From assembly GCA_963666895.2 (NCBI GenBank), contig CAXXNS010000013.1, positions 80,167 through 144,166 of the forward strand: a DNA stretch of 64,000 bases. The letters are read 5' to 3'. Shown one piece after another: positions 26,410-34,974 of this stretch; position 1 is the first letter of the stretch, and the number at the start of each line of letters is the position of its first letter. The position numbers were made by a program, and so were the translations under genes. Below the pieces are notes generated by a model. That model saw only the letters and a list, made by a program, of their open reading frames with translations. It was not told where the DNA came from and made no database searches. Source of the stretch: G963666895 sp963666895. Its GTDB lineage: Bacteria; Desulfobacterota; Desulfovibrionia; Desulfovibrionales; Desulfovibrionaceae.

Positions 26410-26906
26410 GAAGTAGCCCGGTTTCCCGCTGGAACGCGCGCATCTTCATCCTCCTGGTGGCGGTCCTGGCCGTGTCCGGCCTGGCCCAGATGCCCATCTT
26501 CAAGCGCTACTACGTGGCCGACCTGCCGGGCCTGGCCTGGCTGGCCGACTACTGGTTCACGCACGCCATGCACTACGTGGCCGCGGCCCTGCTCCTGGCC
26601 TTCCTGGGCTGGATCTGGGTGCGCTGGCTGGGCCGCTGGCGGCCGTCCATGCGCCTGACGGCCACGGCCTGGGTCCGCCTGCCCCTGGTCCTGCTCATCG
26701 TGGGCACGGGCGTCATGCGCATGATCAAGAACCAGCCCGGCATGTCGTTCAGCCCCGGCCTGACCATGGTCGTGGACTGGGCGCACCTGGGTTTCGTGCT
26801 GCTCCTGGGGCTGACGGCCCTGGGCGCGGTCGTGACCGGACATTCCGCCTATCTGGTCCGCCGGAGAACCGGCGGCCCGGGGGCGACGGACGAGGAGAGG
26901 ACATGA
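26406..26906 (+). CDS. Four-helix membrane protein of the octaheme cytochrome operon, likely b-heme subunit
   Basis: 166 residues with about four hydrophobic helices (IFILLVAVLAVSGLAQMP; HAMHYVAAALLLAFLGW; LVLLIVGTGVMRMI; VDWAHLGFVLLLGLTALG). His residues in helices two and four (HAMHYV, WAHLG) could ligate heme b, as in small cytochrome b quinol subunits. It overlaps the ferredoxin gene by four bases. I do not recognise a named family with certainty; the role as quinone-interacting anchor is inferred from topology and operon. Confidence 0.7.
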   Translation: MRSSPVSRWNARIFILLVAVLAVSGLAQMPIFKRYYVADLPGLAWLADYWFTHAMHYVAAALLLAFLGWIWVRWLGRWRPSMRLTATAWVRLPLVLLIVGTGVMRMIKNQPGMSFSPGLTMVVDWAHLGFVLLLGLTALGAVVTGHSAYLVRRRTGGPGATDEERT

Positions 26907-26934
26907 TGGAACATGGCAACAAGGGGGACACGTC

Positions 26935-28680
26935 GTGAGCATGCGAATCTGGTTTTTGTGTATGGGGGTCGTGCTGGCCCTGGGGGCCGGAGTGAGTGCC
27001 CGGTCGCTCGCCCAGACCGATGCCTCGGCCCAGACCGAGGCTCCGGCGGAGGCCCTGGCCGGCGAGCTGGCGCCCGGACGGGAGCTGGCCCAGCAGGCTA
27101 CCAAGGGCACGGCCCCGGTCATCACCGCGGACCACTCCAAGCACAAGGCGCTGCAATTCACGGACGAGCAGGAAAGGACCATGACCGGCTCGGACGTGAC
27201 CAAGGCCTGCCTGTCCTGCCACAACACGGCCGGGCAGCAGTTCATGCAGACCATCCACTGGACCTGGCTGGATCCCAACCAGCCCAGGGAGGCCCAGGTG
27301 GGCAAGGGCGGCCTGTCGGTGAACAACTTCTGCGTCTCGCTCAAGTCCAACTGGCCGCGCTGCACCTCCTGCCACGCCGGATACGGCTGGAAGGACGATT
27401 CCTTCAACTTCGCGGACGAGACCAAGATCGACTGCCTGGTCTGCCACGAGCAGACCGGGACCTACAAGAAGTTCCCGACCATGTCCGGCAACCCCGTGCC
27501 CTGGATCGAGGACCCGGAGAATCCGGGCAAGCAGCAGGGCAAGGTCTTCCCGGAGAACAACGTCACCTTCTACGCCCCGGACTGGAGTGTGGTGGCCCAG
27601 AGCGTGGCCCGGCCCAACCGCAAGAACTGCGGCACCTGCCACTTCACCGGCGGCGGGGGCGACGGGGTCAAGCACGGCGACCTGGACACCTCGCTCATGA
27701 AGCCCAACAAGGACCTGGACGTGCACATGGGCACCAAGGACACCGAGGGCCAGGACTTCGACTGCGTGCGCTGCCACTCCACCGTGGCCCACGACATCGC
27801 CGGGCGCATCTACGCCACCCCGGCCAGCCCGGACCGCAAGAGCCTGCTGGAGAACGACCTGGGCTCCCGGATCATGTGCGAGTCCTGCCACTCGTCCACC
27901 CCGCACAAGCCCGGGGTCAAGGCCAACGACCACACCGACAAGGTGGCCTGCCAGGCCTGCCATATCCCGCACTTCGCCCGGGTCCTGCCCACCAAGATGT
28001 GGTGGGACTGGTCCAAGGCGGGCGAGAAGAAGGACGGCAAGCCCTTCCAGACCGAGGACGAGGCCACGGGCAAGCACTCCTACGACTCCAAGAAGGGCGA
28101 GTTCGTGTGGCAGAAGAACGTGACCCCGGAGTACTACTGGTTCAACGGGTCCATCGCCAGCCTCACGGCCCTGGACGTCATCGACCCATCCACCGAGGTG
28201 CGCCTGTCCTGGCCCAAGGGCGACAAGGACGATCCCAACTCGCGGATCATGCCCTTCAAGGTCCACCGCGGGAAGACGCCGTACGACACCGTGAACAAGA
28301 CCATGCTGGTGCCGCACCTCTTCCCCCTGAACAAGGACGACAAGACCGCCTACTGGAAGGGCTGGGACTGGAACACGGCCTTCGTGGTCGGGTCCGAGAT
28401 GTCCGGCACCCCGTACTCGGGCAAGTACGACTTCGTCGAGACGGCCTACGTCTATCCCACCACCCACATGGTGGCGCCCAAGGAGTCGTCGCTTCAGTGC
28501 GAGGCCTGCCACGTCAAGGAAGGCGGCCGTCTGGCCAACCTGGCCGGGTTCTACATGCCCGGGCGCGACGCCAGCGGGGTGTTGGACACCCTGGGCTGGG
28601 GCGCGGTGCTGGTGTCCCTGGCCGCGGTGTTCATCCACGCCGTGGCCCGCATGGTCTCCCGCAAGCGGAAGGAGGGCTGA
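26935..28680 (+). CDS. Octaheme c-type cytochrome, tetrathionate reductase (OTR) family
   Basis: 581 residues: N-terminal signal peptide, eight CxxCH heme sites (CLSCH at 92, CTSCH, CLVCH, CGTCH, CVRCH, CESCH, CQACH, CEACH) and a C-terminal membrane helix (LGWGAVLVSLAAVFIHAV) with a basic end. Size and heme number match octaheme tetrathionate reductase, shown in Shewanella to reduce tetrathionate and, in vitro, nitrite and hydroxylamine. GTG at 26935 has GGGGGAC upstream. The operon adds a Tat ferredoxin and two membrane subunits, suggesting quinol-linked reduction of an inorganic sulfur or nitrogen compound in the periplasm. True substrate unknown. Confidence 0.9.
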   Translation: MSMRIWFLCMGVVLALGAGVSARSLAQTDASAQTEAPAEALAGELAPGRELAQQATKGTAPVITADHSKHKALQFTDEQERTMTGSDVTKACLSCHNTAGQQFMQTIHWTWLDPNQPREAQVGKGGLSVNNFCVSLKSNWPRCTSCHAGYGWKDDSFNFADETKIDCLVCHEQTGTYKKFPTMSGNPVPWIEDPENPGKQQGKVFPENNVTFYAPDWSVVAQSVARPNRKNCGTCHFTGGGGDGVKHGDLDTSLMKPNKDLDVHMGTKDTEGQDFDCVRCHSTVAHDIAGRIYATPASPDRKSLLENDLGSRIMCESCHSSTPHKPGVKANDHTDKVACQACHIPHFARVLPTKMWWDWSKAGEKKDGKPFQTEDEATGKHSYDSKKGEFVWQKNVTPEYYWFNGSIASLTALDVIDPSTEVRLSWPKGDKDDPNSRIMPFKVHRGKTPYDTVNKTMLVPHLFPLNKDDKTAYWKGWDWNTAFVVGSEMSGTPYSGKYDFVETAYVYPTTHMVAPKESSLQCEACHVKEGGRLANLAGFYMPGRDASGVLDTLGWGAVLVSLAAVFIHAVARMVSRKRKEG

Positions 28681-28683
28681 GCC

Positions 28684-29340
28684 ATGGCCGACCTGAAGAA
28701 AATATACCTGTACACGCGCTTCGAGCGCTTTTGGCACTGGACCCAGTCCATCCTGATCATGCTCCTGCTGCTGACCGGGTTCGAGGTCCACGGGGCCTAT
28801 GAGCTGTTCGGGTTCGAGGAGGCCGTGGAGATCCACGAGTTCTGCGGCCTGACCTGGCTCATCCTGTTCGTGTTCATCGTCTTCTGGCTGCTGACCACCG
28901 GGCAATGGAAGCAGTACATCCCGACCACCAGGAAGCTGCTGGCCGTGGTCCGGTACTACGCCCGGGGCATCTTCCGGGGCGAGCCCCACCCGGTGCAGAA
29001 GTGCGAGGCCGTCAAGCACAACCCGTTGCAGCGCCTGACCTACCTGGGCATCACCGCCGTGCTGCTGCCCTTCCAGATGGTCACCGGCCTGCTGTACTGG
29101 CTGTACAACGACTGGGCCGCGCTCGACCTGGGCTTCCTGAGCCTGAACGTCATGGCCGTGCTGCACACCGTGGGGGCCTTCGCCATCCTGTCCTTCCTCC
29201 TGGTGCATGTCTACATGACCAGCACGGGCCACACCATCACGGCCCACCTGGCGGCCATGTTCTCGGGTTGGGAGGAAGTGGACGAGGAGTGCGAGGTGGA
29301 GGAATGGGAGCGTCGCGGCGACCGCGAGCCCGTGTCCTGA
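28684..29340 (+). CDS. Cytochrome b561-domain membrane subunit
   Basis: 218 residues with four hydrophobic helices. RFERFWHWTQSILIMLLLLTG at the N-terminus is the hallmark of hydrogenase/formate-dehydrogenase-type cytochrome b subunits; further His lie in IHEFCGLTWL, LHTVGAFAILSF and LVHVYM, giving candidate axial ligands for two b hemes. It starts three bases after the octaheme cytochrome stop and ends the operon. Expected to exchange electrons between menaquinone and the periplasmic ferredoxin or cytochrome. Confidence 0.88.
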   Translation: MADLKKIYLYTRFERFWHWTQSILIMLLLLTGFEVHGAYELFGFEEAVEIHEFCGLTWLILFVFIVFWLLTTGQWKQYIPTTRKLLAVVRYYARGIFRGEPHPVQKCEAVKHNPLQRLTYLGITAVLLPFQMVTGLLYWLYNDWAALDLGFLSLNVMAVLHTVGAFAILSFLLVHVYMTSTGHTITAHLAAMFSGWEEVDEECEVEEWERRGDREPVS

Positions 29341-29363
29341 TCCGGACCATCACCCAAAAAACA

Positions 29364-29385
29364 AGGGGGCCTTCGGGCCCCCTTT
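29364..29385. terminator. Terminator between convergent octaheme operon and moeA-like gene
   Basis: Strong hairpin GGGGGCC-TTC-GGGCCCCC with a short T-run on the plus strand and an AAAAAA run upstream, so it can serve both converging transcripts. Confidence 0.75.
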
Positions 29386-29392
29386 GCCGTGC

Positions 29393-31348
29393 TCAGGCTT
29401 CCAGGCACTGCCCGGGCTTCATGACCTTCCCGGACAGGTCGGTCTCGTACCCGCCCAGGGCCTTGATCTTGTCCTGGAAGGCTTGGGAGCGGACGACCTC
29501 CAGCAGGACCTTGATCCTGGGGTCGTCCAGATAGGCCTCGGGTATGGCCAGGTCGTAGCGTTCCCGGGCCAGGGGCGCGAAGTCCAGGCCCAGGGCGTTG
29601 GCCGCGGCCTTGATGCCCAGGCCGCAGTCGGCCGCGCCCGTGGCCACGTTCACGGCCACGCCCATGTGGGTGAATTCCTCGTCCCCGTACCCCTGCACCT
29701 GGTCCGGCGCGATGTCGGCCTGGCGCAGGTGGTGGTCCAGGAGGATGCGCGTGCCCGCGCCGCGCTGGCGGTTGACGAAGCGCACGTCCTCTCGGGCTAG
29801 GTCCTTGACGCCCCGGATGTTCCTGGGGTTGCCCGGGGCGATGATCAGCCCCTGGTGGCGGATGGCCAGGTTGACCAGGGCCACGGGCACGCCGGGCAGG
29901 TGCTTGGCCAGGAAGGAAAAGTTGAAGTCCCCGGTTTCCGGGTCGAACAGGTGGGTGCCCGCGAACAGGGCGCCGCCGCGGGCCAGGGCGGCCAGCCCGC
30001 CCAGGCTGCCCGCGTGGCTGGACACCAACCGCAGGGGGCCGCCCATGTGGTCGGGCAGGGCCATGAATTCGTTGGCCAGCAGGTCCAGGGTGTTGTCGTG
30101 GCTGCCCACGTGCACCAGCACCCGCTTGAGCTCGTCCAGGGGGGTGAACAGCTCGGCCTCCACCCGCTGGTTCTCCTCCAGGCCCTCGTTTTCCGGAGGG
30201 ATGGACACCTGGGCCTGGGCCCGCACCAGGCTGGTGATGACCCCGGCCCCCCGGTTGAGCGGGGCGGCCACGTACTCGCCGCCCACCTCGCCCACGGCCA
30301 GCCGGACCAGTTCCTCCAGGCCCGGCCTGGACGGCAGCTTGCGGGCCAGGCGGACCTCGACCCGGGGCCGCACGGGCATGGACCTGCGGCCCAGCCAGCA
30401 GGCCAGGGGGCCGAGTACGCGGTCGAAACAGACGTGGGCGCTGACCGGGTAGCCCGGCGCGCCGACCAGCAGGCGGCCGTCCCGCACGCCCACCAGGGAG
30501 GGCTTGCCGGGCATGACCGAGATGCCGTGGGCCAGGACCGTGCCCAGCTTGGCGAACACCTGGTGGCTGAAATCGTGGCTGCCCGCGCTGGAGCCCGCGC
30601 CCAGGACCACCACGTGGCAGCCCTGGTCGGCCAGGTCCAGCACGGCCTTTTCCAGGGCCTCGGGGTTGTCGGCCACGGGCGGCATGCGGACCACCTCGGC
30701 TCCCCACTGCCCGGCCAGGGAGGCCAGCATCTGGGAATTGGACTCGATGACCTGGCCCGGCCCGGGCTCGGGCTTGTCCAGGAAGTCCAGGACCTCGTCC
30801 CCGGTGGGCGCGAATCCGATGCGCACCCGCTCCCACACCGCCACCTCGTAGACCCCGGCCGAGAGCAGGGCGGCCACGTCCGGCGGGTCCAGGAGCCGGT
30901 TCTGGGGCAGGAGCAGCTCGGTGGCCACGATGTCCTCGCCGATGCGGCGCACGTGCTGCCAGGGAAAGGCCGGGGCCTCGATGACCGCGGTGTGGTCGTC
31001 GGGCTGCTGCACCTGCTCGATCATGATCACCGCGTCGCAGCCCTGGGGCAGGGGGTGGCCGGTGTTCACCGGCACGAAGGTCTTGCCCTTTTCCAGGGTC
31101 AGGGGAGTGGACTCGTGGGCTCCGTAGGTGTCCTCGGCGCGCACCGCGATGCCGTCCATGGCCGCGGCGTGGAAGGTGGGCGAGGAGGAGCGGGCGTATA
31201 CCGGCCCGGCCGTGACCCGGCCGCAGGCCAGATGGGAAGGGATGGTTTCGGCCTGGATCAGGGTTTGCCGGTCCAGGGCCTGCTTGGCCAGGCCCACGGC
31301 CTCCTCGGGCGGGATGGTCCGCAGATAGACGCGCCGCTTTGCGCTCAT
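29393..31348 (-). CDS. MoeA-like molybdopterin molybdenumtransferase fused to a periplasmic-binding-protein-like domain
   Basis: 651 residues. Residues 1 to about 410 are MoeA: AAAMDGIAVRAEDTYGA, VNTGHPLPQGCDAVIMIEQ, GEDIVATELLLP, and FAPTGDEVLDF, GAGSSAGSHDF in the MPT-binding domain. Residues from about 420 form a PBP-like domain (LVHVGSHDNTLDLLANEF, NRQRGAGTRILLDHHL, AVNVATGAADCGLGI), as in the ModE/MoeA-associated substrate-binding regions. MoeA inserts molybdate or tungstate into adenylated molybdopterin. The extra domain probably senses oxyanion or cofactor. Its start overlaps the M29 peptidase stop by four bases. Such fusions are known in anaerobes. Confidence 0.9.
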   Translation of the reverse strand: MSAKRRVYLRTIPPEEAVGLAKQALDRQTLIQAETIPSHLACGRVTAGPVYARSSSPTFHAAAMDGIAVRAEDTYGAHESTPLTLEKGKTFVPVNTGHPLPQGCDAVIMIEQVQQPDDHTAVIEAPAFPWQHVRRIGEDIVATELLLPQNRLLDPPDVAALLSAGVYEVAVWERVRIGFAPTGDEVLDFLDKPEPGPGQVIESNSQMLASLAGQWGAEVVRMPPVADNPEALEKAVLDLADQGCHVVVLGAGSSAGSHDFSHQVFAKLGTVLAHGISVMPGKPSLVGVRDGRLLVGAPGYPVSAHVCFDRVLGPLACWLGRRSMPVRPRVEVRLARKLPSRPGLEELVRLAVGEVGGEYVAAPLNRGAGVITSLVRAQAQVSIPPENEGLEENQRVEAELFTPLDELKRVLVHVGSHDNTLDLLANEFMALPDHMGGPLRLVSSHAGSLGGLAALARGGALFAGTHLFDPETGDFNFSFLAKHLPGVPVALVNLAIRHQGLIIAPGNPRNIRGVKDLAREDVRFVNRQRGAGTRILLDHHLRQADIAPDQVQGYGDEEFTHMGVAVNVATGAADCGLGIKAAANALGLDFAPLARERYDLAIPEAYLDDPRIKVLLEVVRSQAFQDKIKALGGYETDLSGKVMKPGQCLEA

Positions 31349-32544
31349 ACCTTGAATTCTCCGTTTTCGTAGATGACCGTGGTCCCTCCGTTCTTGAGCG
31401 CGGCCGTGACCGTCTTGGCCTCGGTGTTCACCAGATCCCAGTGCAGGGCCGAGTCGTTGAAGCCCAGCTCGGCCTTGCGCTCCTTGTCCAGGCTGGTCTG
31501 GTCGCCGGAAAAGGTGTCGGCGTAGGACGCGCCCACGGCCACGTGGCAGTTGCCGAATTCCCCGCCGTAGTTCTCGTCGAACAGGGTGTTGGCCATAAAG
31601 GCGTTGATGCGCGAGAACCGGCGGTCCGTGAGGGAGAACTCGCCCAGGCGCGAGGCCCCGGGGTCCATGTCCAATTGCTGGGCCAGGAACGAGGCTCCTT
31701 CCTCGGCGTCCGAGGTGACCACCTTGCCGTCCTTGAACTCCAGGCGCACGCCGCGCACCAGGTTGCCGGAGCGGTAGGAGGGCTGGTCCGAGTAGTAGAC
31801 GCCCGAGGTGCCCCGCCAATCCGGGGAGGTGAAGATTTCGAAGGAGGGCAGGTTGTGGCCCGAGACGCCGAGCCAGCGCCGCTGCTCGCCCGGGGTGACG
31901 GTCAGGTCGCAGTGCTCGCTCTGAACGCGCACGGAAACGATGTCCAGGCCGTTGAGCCCGGCCTTGACCTCCTGGGCCGCGTCGAACACCTCGTTCCAGC
32001 GGGCCACGGGGTCGGGGTCGTCCAGGAAGCAGGCCTGGCGGATCTGGTCCGTGTACTCCTCCAGGGACAGCCCGGCCGCGTCGGCCAGGGCCTTGGTGGG
32101 CCAGGCGCACAGGGTCCAGCCCAGCTGCCCGGTCTGCTCGCGCTTTTCCATGATGTCGCGCAGGAACTTGCGGGACACCGCGGCCAGGGCGATGCGCTTG
32201 GGGTCTACCTGGGCCAGGTGGGTCAGGGAGGAGGGGGCGATGAGGGAGATGACCCCGGACAGGTTTTCGTAGAGCTCGCGGTCGCCCGGGGGAACCAGGG
32301 ATATCTGCTGCTCGCTGCCCCGGCCGTAGAAGGCCAGCTCCATGGTCGGGGTCAGGTTGAGCCGGGGCACCGGGACCAACCCCTGGTCCACCAGCCGCTG
32401 GTAGCAGGCCTCGGCCAGGGGGGTGGCCTCCATGTCGAAGCGCAGCACCACCAGGTCGTTGTCGGAAAAATCTCCGGTGCGGGCCGTGGTCAGACCCCAC
32501 CACAGGATATCGGCGTATTTGGACAGTTCGTCGGCGGAGAACAT
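31345..32544 (-). CDS. Aminopeptidase, M29 family
   Basis: 399-residue metallo-aminopeptidase of family M29 (thermophilic aminopeptidase type). C-terminal metal-binding motifs are visible: EIFTSPDWRGTSG, LGEFSLTDRRFSRIN, GNCHVAVGASY and NDSALHWDLV, which hold the Glu, His and Asp ligands. No signal peptide, so cytoplasmic peptide turnover. It is first in a two-gene operon with the moeA-like gene and has a good promoter upstream. The link between the two functions is not evident. Confidence 0.92.
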   Translation of the reverse strand: MFSADELSKYADILWWGLTTARTGDFSDNDLVVLRFDMEATPLAEACYQRLVDQGLVPVPRLNLTPTMELAFYGRGSEQQISLVPPGDRELYENLSGVISLIAPSSLTHLAQVDPKRIALAAVSRKFLRDIMEKREQTGQLGWTLCAWPTKALADAAGLSLEEYTDQIRQACFLDDPDPVARWNEVFDAAQEVKAGLNGLDIVSVRVQSEHCDLTVTPGEQRRWLGVSGHNLPSFEIFTSPDWRGTSGVYYSDQPSYRSGNLVRGVRLEFKDGKVVTSDAEEGASFLAQQLDMDPGASRLGEFSLTDRRFSRINAFMANTLFDENYGGEFGNCHVAVGASYADTFSGDQTSLDKERKAELGFNDSALHWDLVNTEAKTVTAALKNGGTTVIYENGEFKV

Positions 32545-32580
32545 CGGGAACCTCTTTGTTGGTGTGGCGTGGAAGGCAGA

Positions 32581-32608
32581 AGGATAGGCCGGGACAGGTA
32601 AAAGTCAA
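32581..32608 (-). promoter_or_regulatory. Sigma-70-type promoter of the M29 peptidase operon
   Basis: Minus strand TTGACT, 16-base spacer, TATCCT, about 37 bases before the start at 32544. Confidence 0.6.
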
Positions 32609-32632
32609 GCCGGCTCTCAGGTTTCGCGGGCC

Positions 32633-32661
32633 TTGACAGGCTTTCGGGCCGGGGCTATTTC
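32633..32661 (+). promoter_or_regulatory. Sigma-70-type promoter of the ferredoxin gene
   Basis: TTGACA, 17-base spacer, TATTTC, giving a leader of about 90 bases before the ferredoxin. Divergent from the peptidase promoter 25 bases away. Confidence 0.55.
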
Positions 32662-32758
32662 TGCCTCGGAGCCACGATCCGGCCCGCGGTGGGGAAACGG
32701 CGCGGTGCGGGGGAGGGTTCGACTCCAGAAATACTCTTTGGATAATCGGAGGAAAGAA

Positions 32759-32947
32759 ATGGGTTACCGTGTCACCGTGGATTCTGACAAGTGTATCGGC
32801 GACGGCGAGTGCGTGGATGTCTGTCCCGTGGAGGTCTACGAGCTTCAGGACGGCAAGGCCGTGCCCGTGAACATGGAGGAGTGCCTGGGCTGTGAGTCCT
32901 GCGTGGAGGTTTGCGAGCAGGACGCCATCACGGTCGAGGAGGAATAA
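32759..32947 (+). CDS. Seven-iron ferredoxin, D. africanus ferredoxin III type
   Basis: 62 residues (61 after Met removal). The first site reads C-I-G-D-G-E-C-V-D-V-C-P: the second Cys is Asp, at position 14 of the mature protein, as in D. africanus ferredoxin III, where Asp14 lets a [3Fe-4S] cluster take up a fourth metal. The second site CLGCESCVEVC is a standard [4Fe-4S] motif. Much of the body (ECVDVCPVEVYELQDGKAV) agrees with my memory of ferredoxin III. GGAGG lies seven bases upstream. Cytoplasmic low-potential electron carrier; own promoter and terminator, so monocistronic. Confidence 0.95.
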   Translation: MGYRVTVDSDKCIGDGECVDVCPVEVYELQDGKAVPVNMEECLGCESCVEVCEQDAITVEEE

Positions 32948-32970
32948 TTTCCTTTTGATCCGCCAATGAC

Positions 32971-33002
32971 GGGGGCGGCCACGCGTGGCCGCCCCCTTTT
33001 TC
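32971..33002 (+). terminator. Terminator of the ferredoxin gene
   Basis: Near-perfect hairpin GGGGGCGGCCA-CGCG-TGGCCGCCCCC followed by TTTTTC. Confidence 0.9.
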
Positions 33003-33128
33003 TGTGCCGTTTTCCATCGGCCGGGCCTGGTCTCGTGTCGGTTGACGGGCAGGAAAAAGGACTTACCTAACCGGACAGCAATCCGGAGCCAGGCCAGGTC
33101 TCCGGACACGCCAAGGAGCGTATCTTCG

Positions 33129-33938
33129 ATGGCATTCGACCTGACCCCATATTTCCAGCAGTACGAAGCCCTGCGCAAGAACGTTGACCAGATATTCGGC
33201 AACGTCGCCCAGGAGTACTCCGACCAGGTGCGGTGCGGCAAGGGATGCAGCGACTGCTGCTATGCCCTGTTCGATCTGACCCTGGTGGAGGCCATGTACA
33301 TCAATTACCATTTCAATCGTCAGTTCGAGGGCATGGAGCGCAGCACCATCCTGCAGAGGGCCGACGATGCGGACCGGGAAATCTACCGGCTCAAGCGCAA
33401 GGTGTTCAAGGCCTCCCAGGAGGGCAAGGACACGGCCGAGATCCTGCGCCAGGTGTCCGAGCAGAAGGTACGCTGTCCCCTGCTGGGCGACGACGACCTG
33501 TGCGTGCTCTACGACTACCGGCCCGTGACCTGCCGCCTGTACGGCATCCCCACGGTCATAGGCGACGCCGCCCACACCTGCCACCGCTCGGCGTTCGAGC
33601 CCGGGCGGTCCTATCCCACGGTGCAGATGAGCCGCCTGCAGGAGGCCCTGTTCGACCTGTCCCACCAGATGGTGCGCGGCATCCGCTCCAAGTATTCCGA
33701 CTTGGGCAACATGTTGGTGCCGCCGTCCATGGCCCTGCTGACCGATTACGACGAGGCCTATCTGAACATCGCCGAGGAGGGCGAGCTCCTGCCCCACGAG
33801 ATGCCGCAGGACGCGGGCTGTTCTTCCTGCGGCCAGGATCAGGCCTCCTGCGGCCAGGATCCGTCCGCGTGCGCGGGCTGCTCTCCGGACCAGAGCATCG
33901 TCATCGGCCAAACGGACGACGATTCCGAGGAGGAGTGA
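33129..33938 (+). CDS. YkgJ-type cysteine-cluster protein with extra C-terminal Cys tail
   Basis: 269 residues. CGKGCSDCCYALFDLT (36-51) and CPLLGDDDLCVLYDYRPVTCRLYGIP are the YkgJ/Fe-S-oxidoreductase-like cysteine-cluster motifs, presumed to bind zinc or an Fe-S cluster. After residue 225 there is an acidic tail with six more Cys in CSSCGQDQASCGQDPSACAGC, which I do not know from the family. GGAG ten bases before ATG 33129 supports the start. It leads a four-gene run with an unknown protein, a TPR protein and a HEAT-like protein, close together. Function unknown. Confidence 0.8.
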   Translation: MAFDLTPYFQQYEALRKNVDQIFGNVAQEYSDQVRCGKGCSDCCYALFDLTLVEAMYINYHFNRQFEGMERSTILQRADDADREIYRLKRKVFKASQEGKDTAEILRQVSEQKVRCPLLGDDDLCVLYDYRPVTCRLYGIPTVIGDAAHTCHRSAFEPGRSYPTVQMSRLQEALFDLSHQMVRGIRSKYSDLGNMLVPPSMALLTDYDEAYLNIAEEGELLPHEMPQDAGCSSCGQDQASCGQDPSACAGCSPDQSIVIGQTDDDSEEE

Positions 33939-33940
33939 CG

Positions 33941-34288
33941 GTGAGCGAGCACGATCCCTCGCCCGAACAGGTGGAGGCCTGGAAGCAGGACATGTACGAG
34001 CGCCTGTCCAAGCGGCAGCGCAAGTGGGTGGACCGGCTGGGGTACGACAACTGGGATCCCTTCCAGAAACCCTTCGACCCCATCGACATCCGTACGGACG
34101 CCACCGGGCTCACGGCCCAGCAGTTGGCGCAGAAGTTCTTGAGTTCCATTGAGGGCGAGATTCCGCCGCACTACAAGGGAGCCGTGACCCAGTTCTGTGT
34201 GGACCTGGTGACCAACTTCGAGCGCGTCCGGCCGTTGTACGAATTCTGCAATTTCTACTCCCGCATGCTGGAGAAGTCCGGCAAATAG
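33941..34288 (+). CDS. Conserved hypothetical protein, 115 residues
   Basis: Starts at GTG 33941, two bases after the upstream stop, with AGGAG five bases before. Mostly charged and helical: WKQDMYERLSKRQRKWVDRLGY, WDPFQKPFDPID, then a helical C-terminus (QFCVDLVTNFERVRPLYEFC). No signal or membrane segment. I do not recognise the family. Tight linkage to the cysteine-cluster and TPR genes suggests a joint function. Confidence 0.75.
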   Translation: MSEHDPSPEQVEAWKQDMYERLSKRQRKWVDRLGYDNWDPFQKPFDPIDIRTDATGLTAQQLAQKFLSSIEGEIPPHYKGAVTQFCVDLVTNFERVRPLYEFCNFYSRMLEKSGK

Positions 34289-34323
34289 GGCAAGCGCAAA
34301 TAGAACAAGCAAGGAAGGAACCC

Positions 34324-34965
34324 ATGACCGAGAAACAATACGCCGACGTCAACGAATACATCGACGACCTCAAGGCCAACCTGCGCAAGAACCCGCAGTG
34401 CGGCAATACCCAGTACAACCTGGGCGTGGCCTACCTGTCCAAGCGGGACTTCATGGAGGCCGAGCGCTTCTTCCTTGACGCGGTGGAGAACTCGCCCCGC
34501 ATGGCCGAGGCTTACGTGCAGCTGGGCGGCATCGCCATGCAGCGCGGGGATCTGCAGGGCTGCCTGAACTACAACCTCCAGGCCAGCAAGCAGCGGCCCT
34601 TCTTCGCCGTGCCCTGGGGCAACATCGGCTTTTGCCAGCTCCAGCAGGGCGACCTGGAAAAGGCCGTGAGCTCCCTGCGACGGGCCGTGAAGTACGACCC
34701 CAATTTCGTGCAGGCCCTGGCCACTCTGGGCAGCGCCCATTTGCAGCAGGGCGACCTGGACGAGGCCGAGGTGGCTCTGGACAAGGCGCTCAAGATTCAG
34801 CCCATGTTCGGCCCGGCCTGGAACAACCTGGCCCTGGTGGCCATGGAGCGCGGGGACTGGGCCCGGGCCAAGGAGTGCCTGGCCAAGGCCGACGAGTCCG
34901 GGTACGACGTGCCCGCGGAGATGCTCCAGGAAATCGAGAGCAAGCTCGGCCAGGCTCGGGAGTAG
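34324..34965 (+). CDS. Tetratricopeptide-repeat protein
   Basis: 213 residues with four to five TPR units: NTQYNLGVAYLSKRDFMEAE, AEAYVQLGGIAMQRGDLQG, PWGNIGFCQLQQGDLEKA, VQALATLGSAHLQQGDLDEA and AWNNLALVAMERGDWARA. A cytoplasmic scaffold for protein contacts. GAAGGAA lies six bases upstream. It is third in the block 33129-35664 and is followed nine bases later by a HEAT-like gene. Partners unknown; the two flanking proteins are likely candidates. Confidence 0.88.
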   Translation: MTEKQYADVNEYIDDLKANLRKNPQCGNTQYNLGVAYLSKRDFMEAERFFLDAVENSPRMAEAYVQLGGIAMQRGDLQGCLNYNLQASKQRPFFAVPWGNIGFCQLQQGDLEKAVSSLRRAVKYDPNFVQALATLGSAHLQQGDLDEAEVALDKALKIQPMFGPAWNNLALVAMERGDWARAKECLAKADESGYDVPAEMLQEIESKLGQARE

Positions 34966-34974
34966 GAGGGGCTC

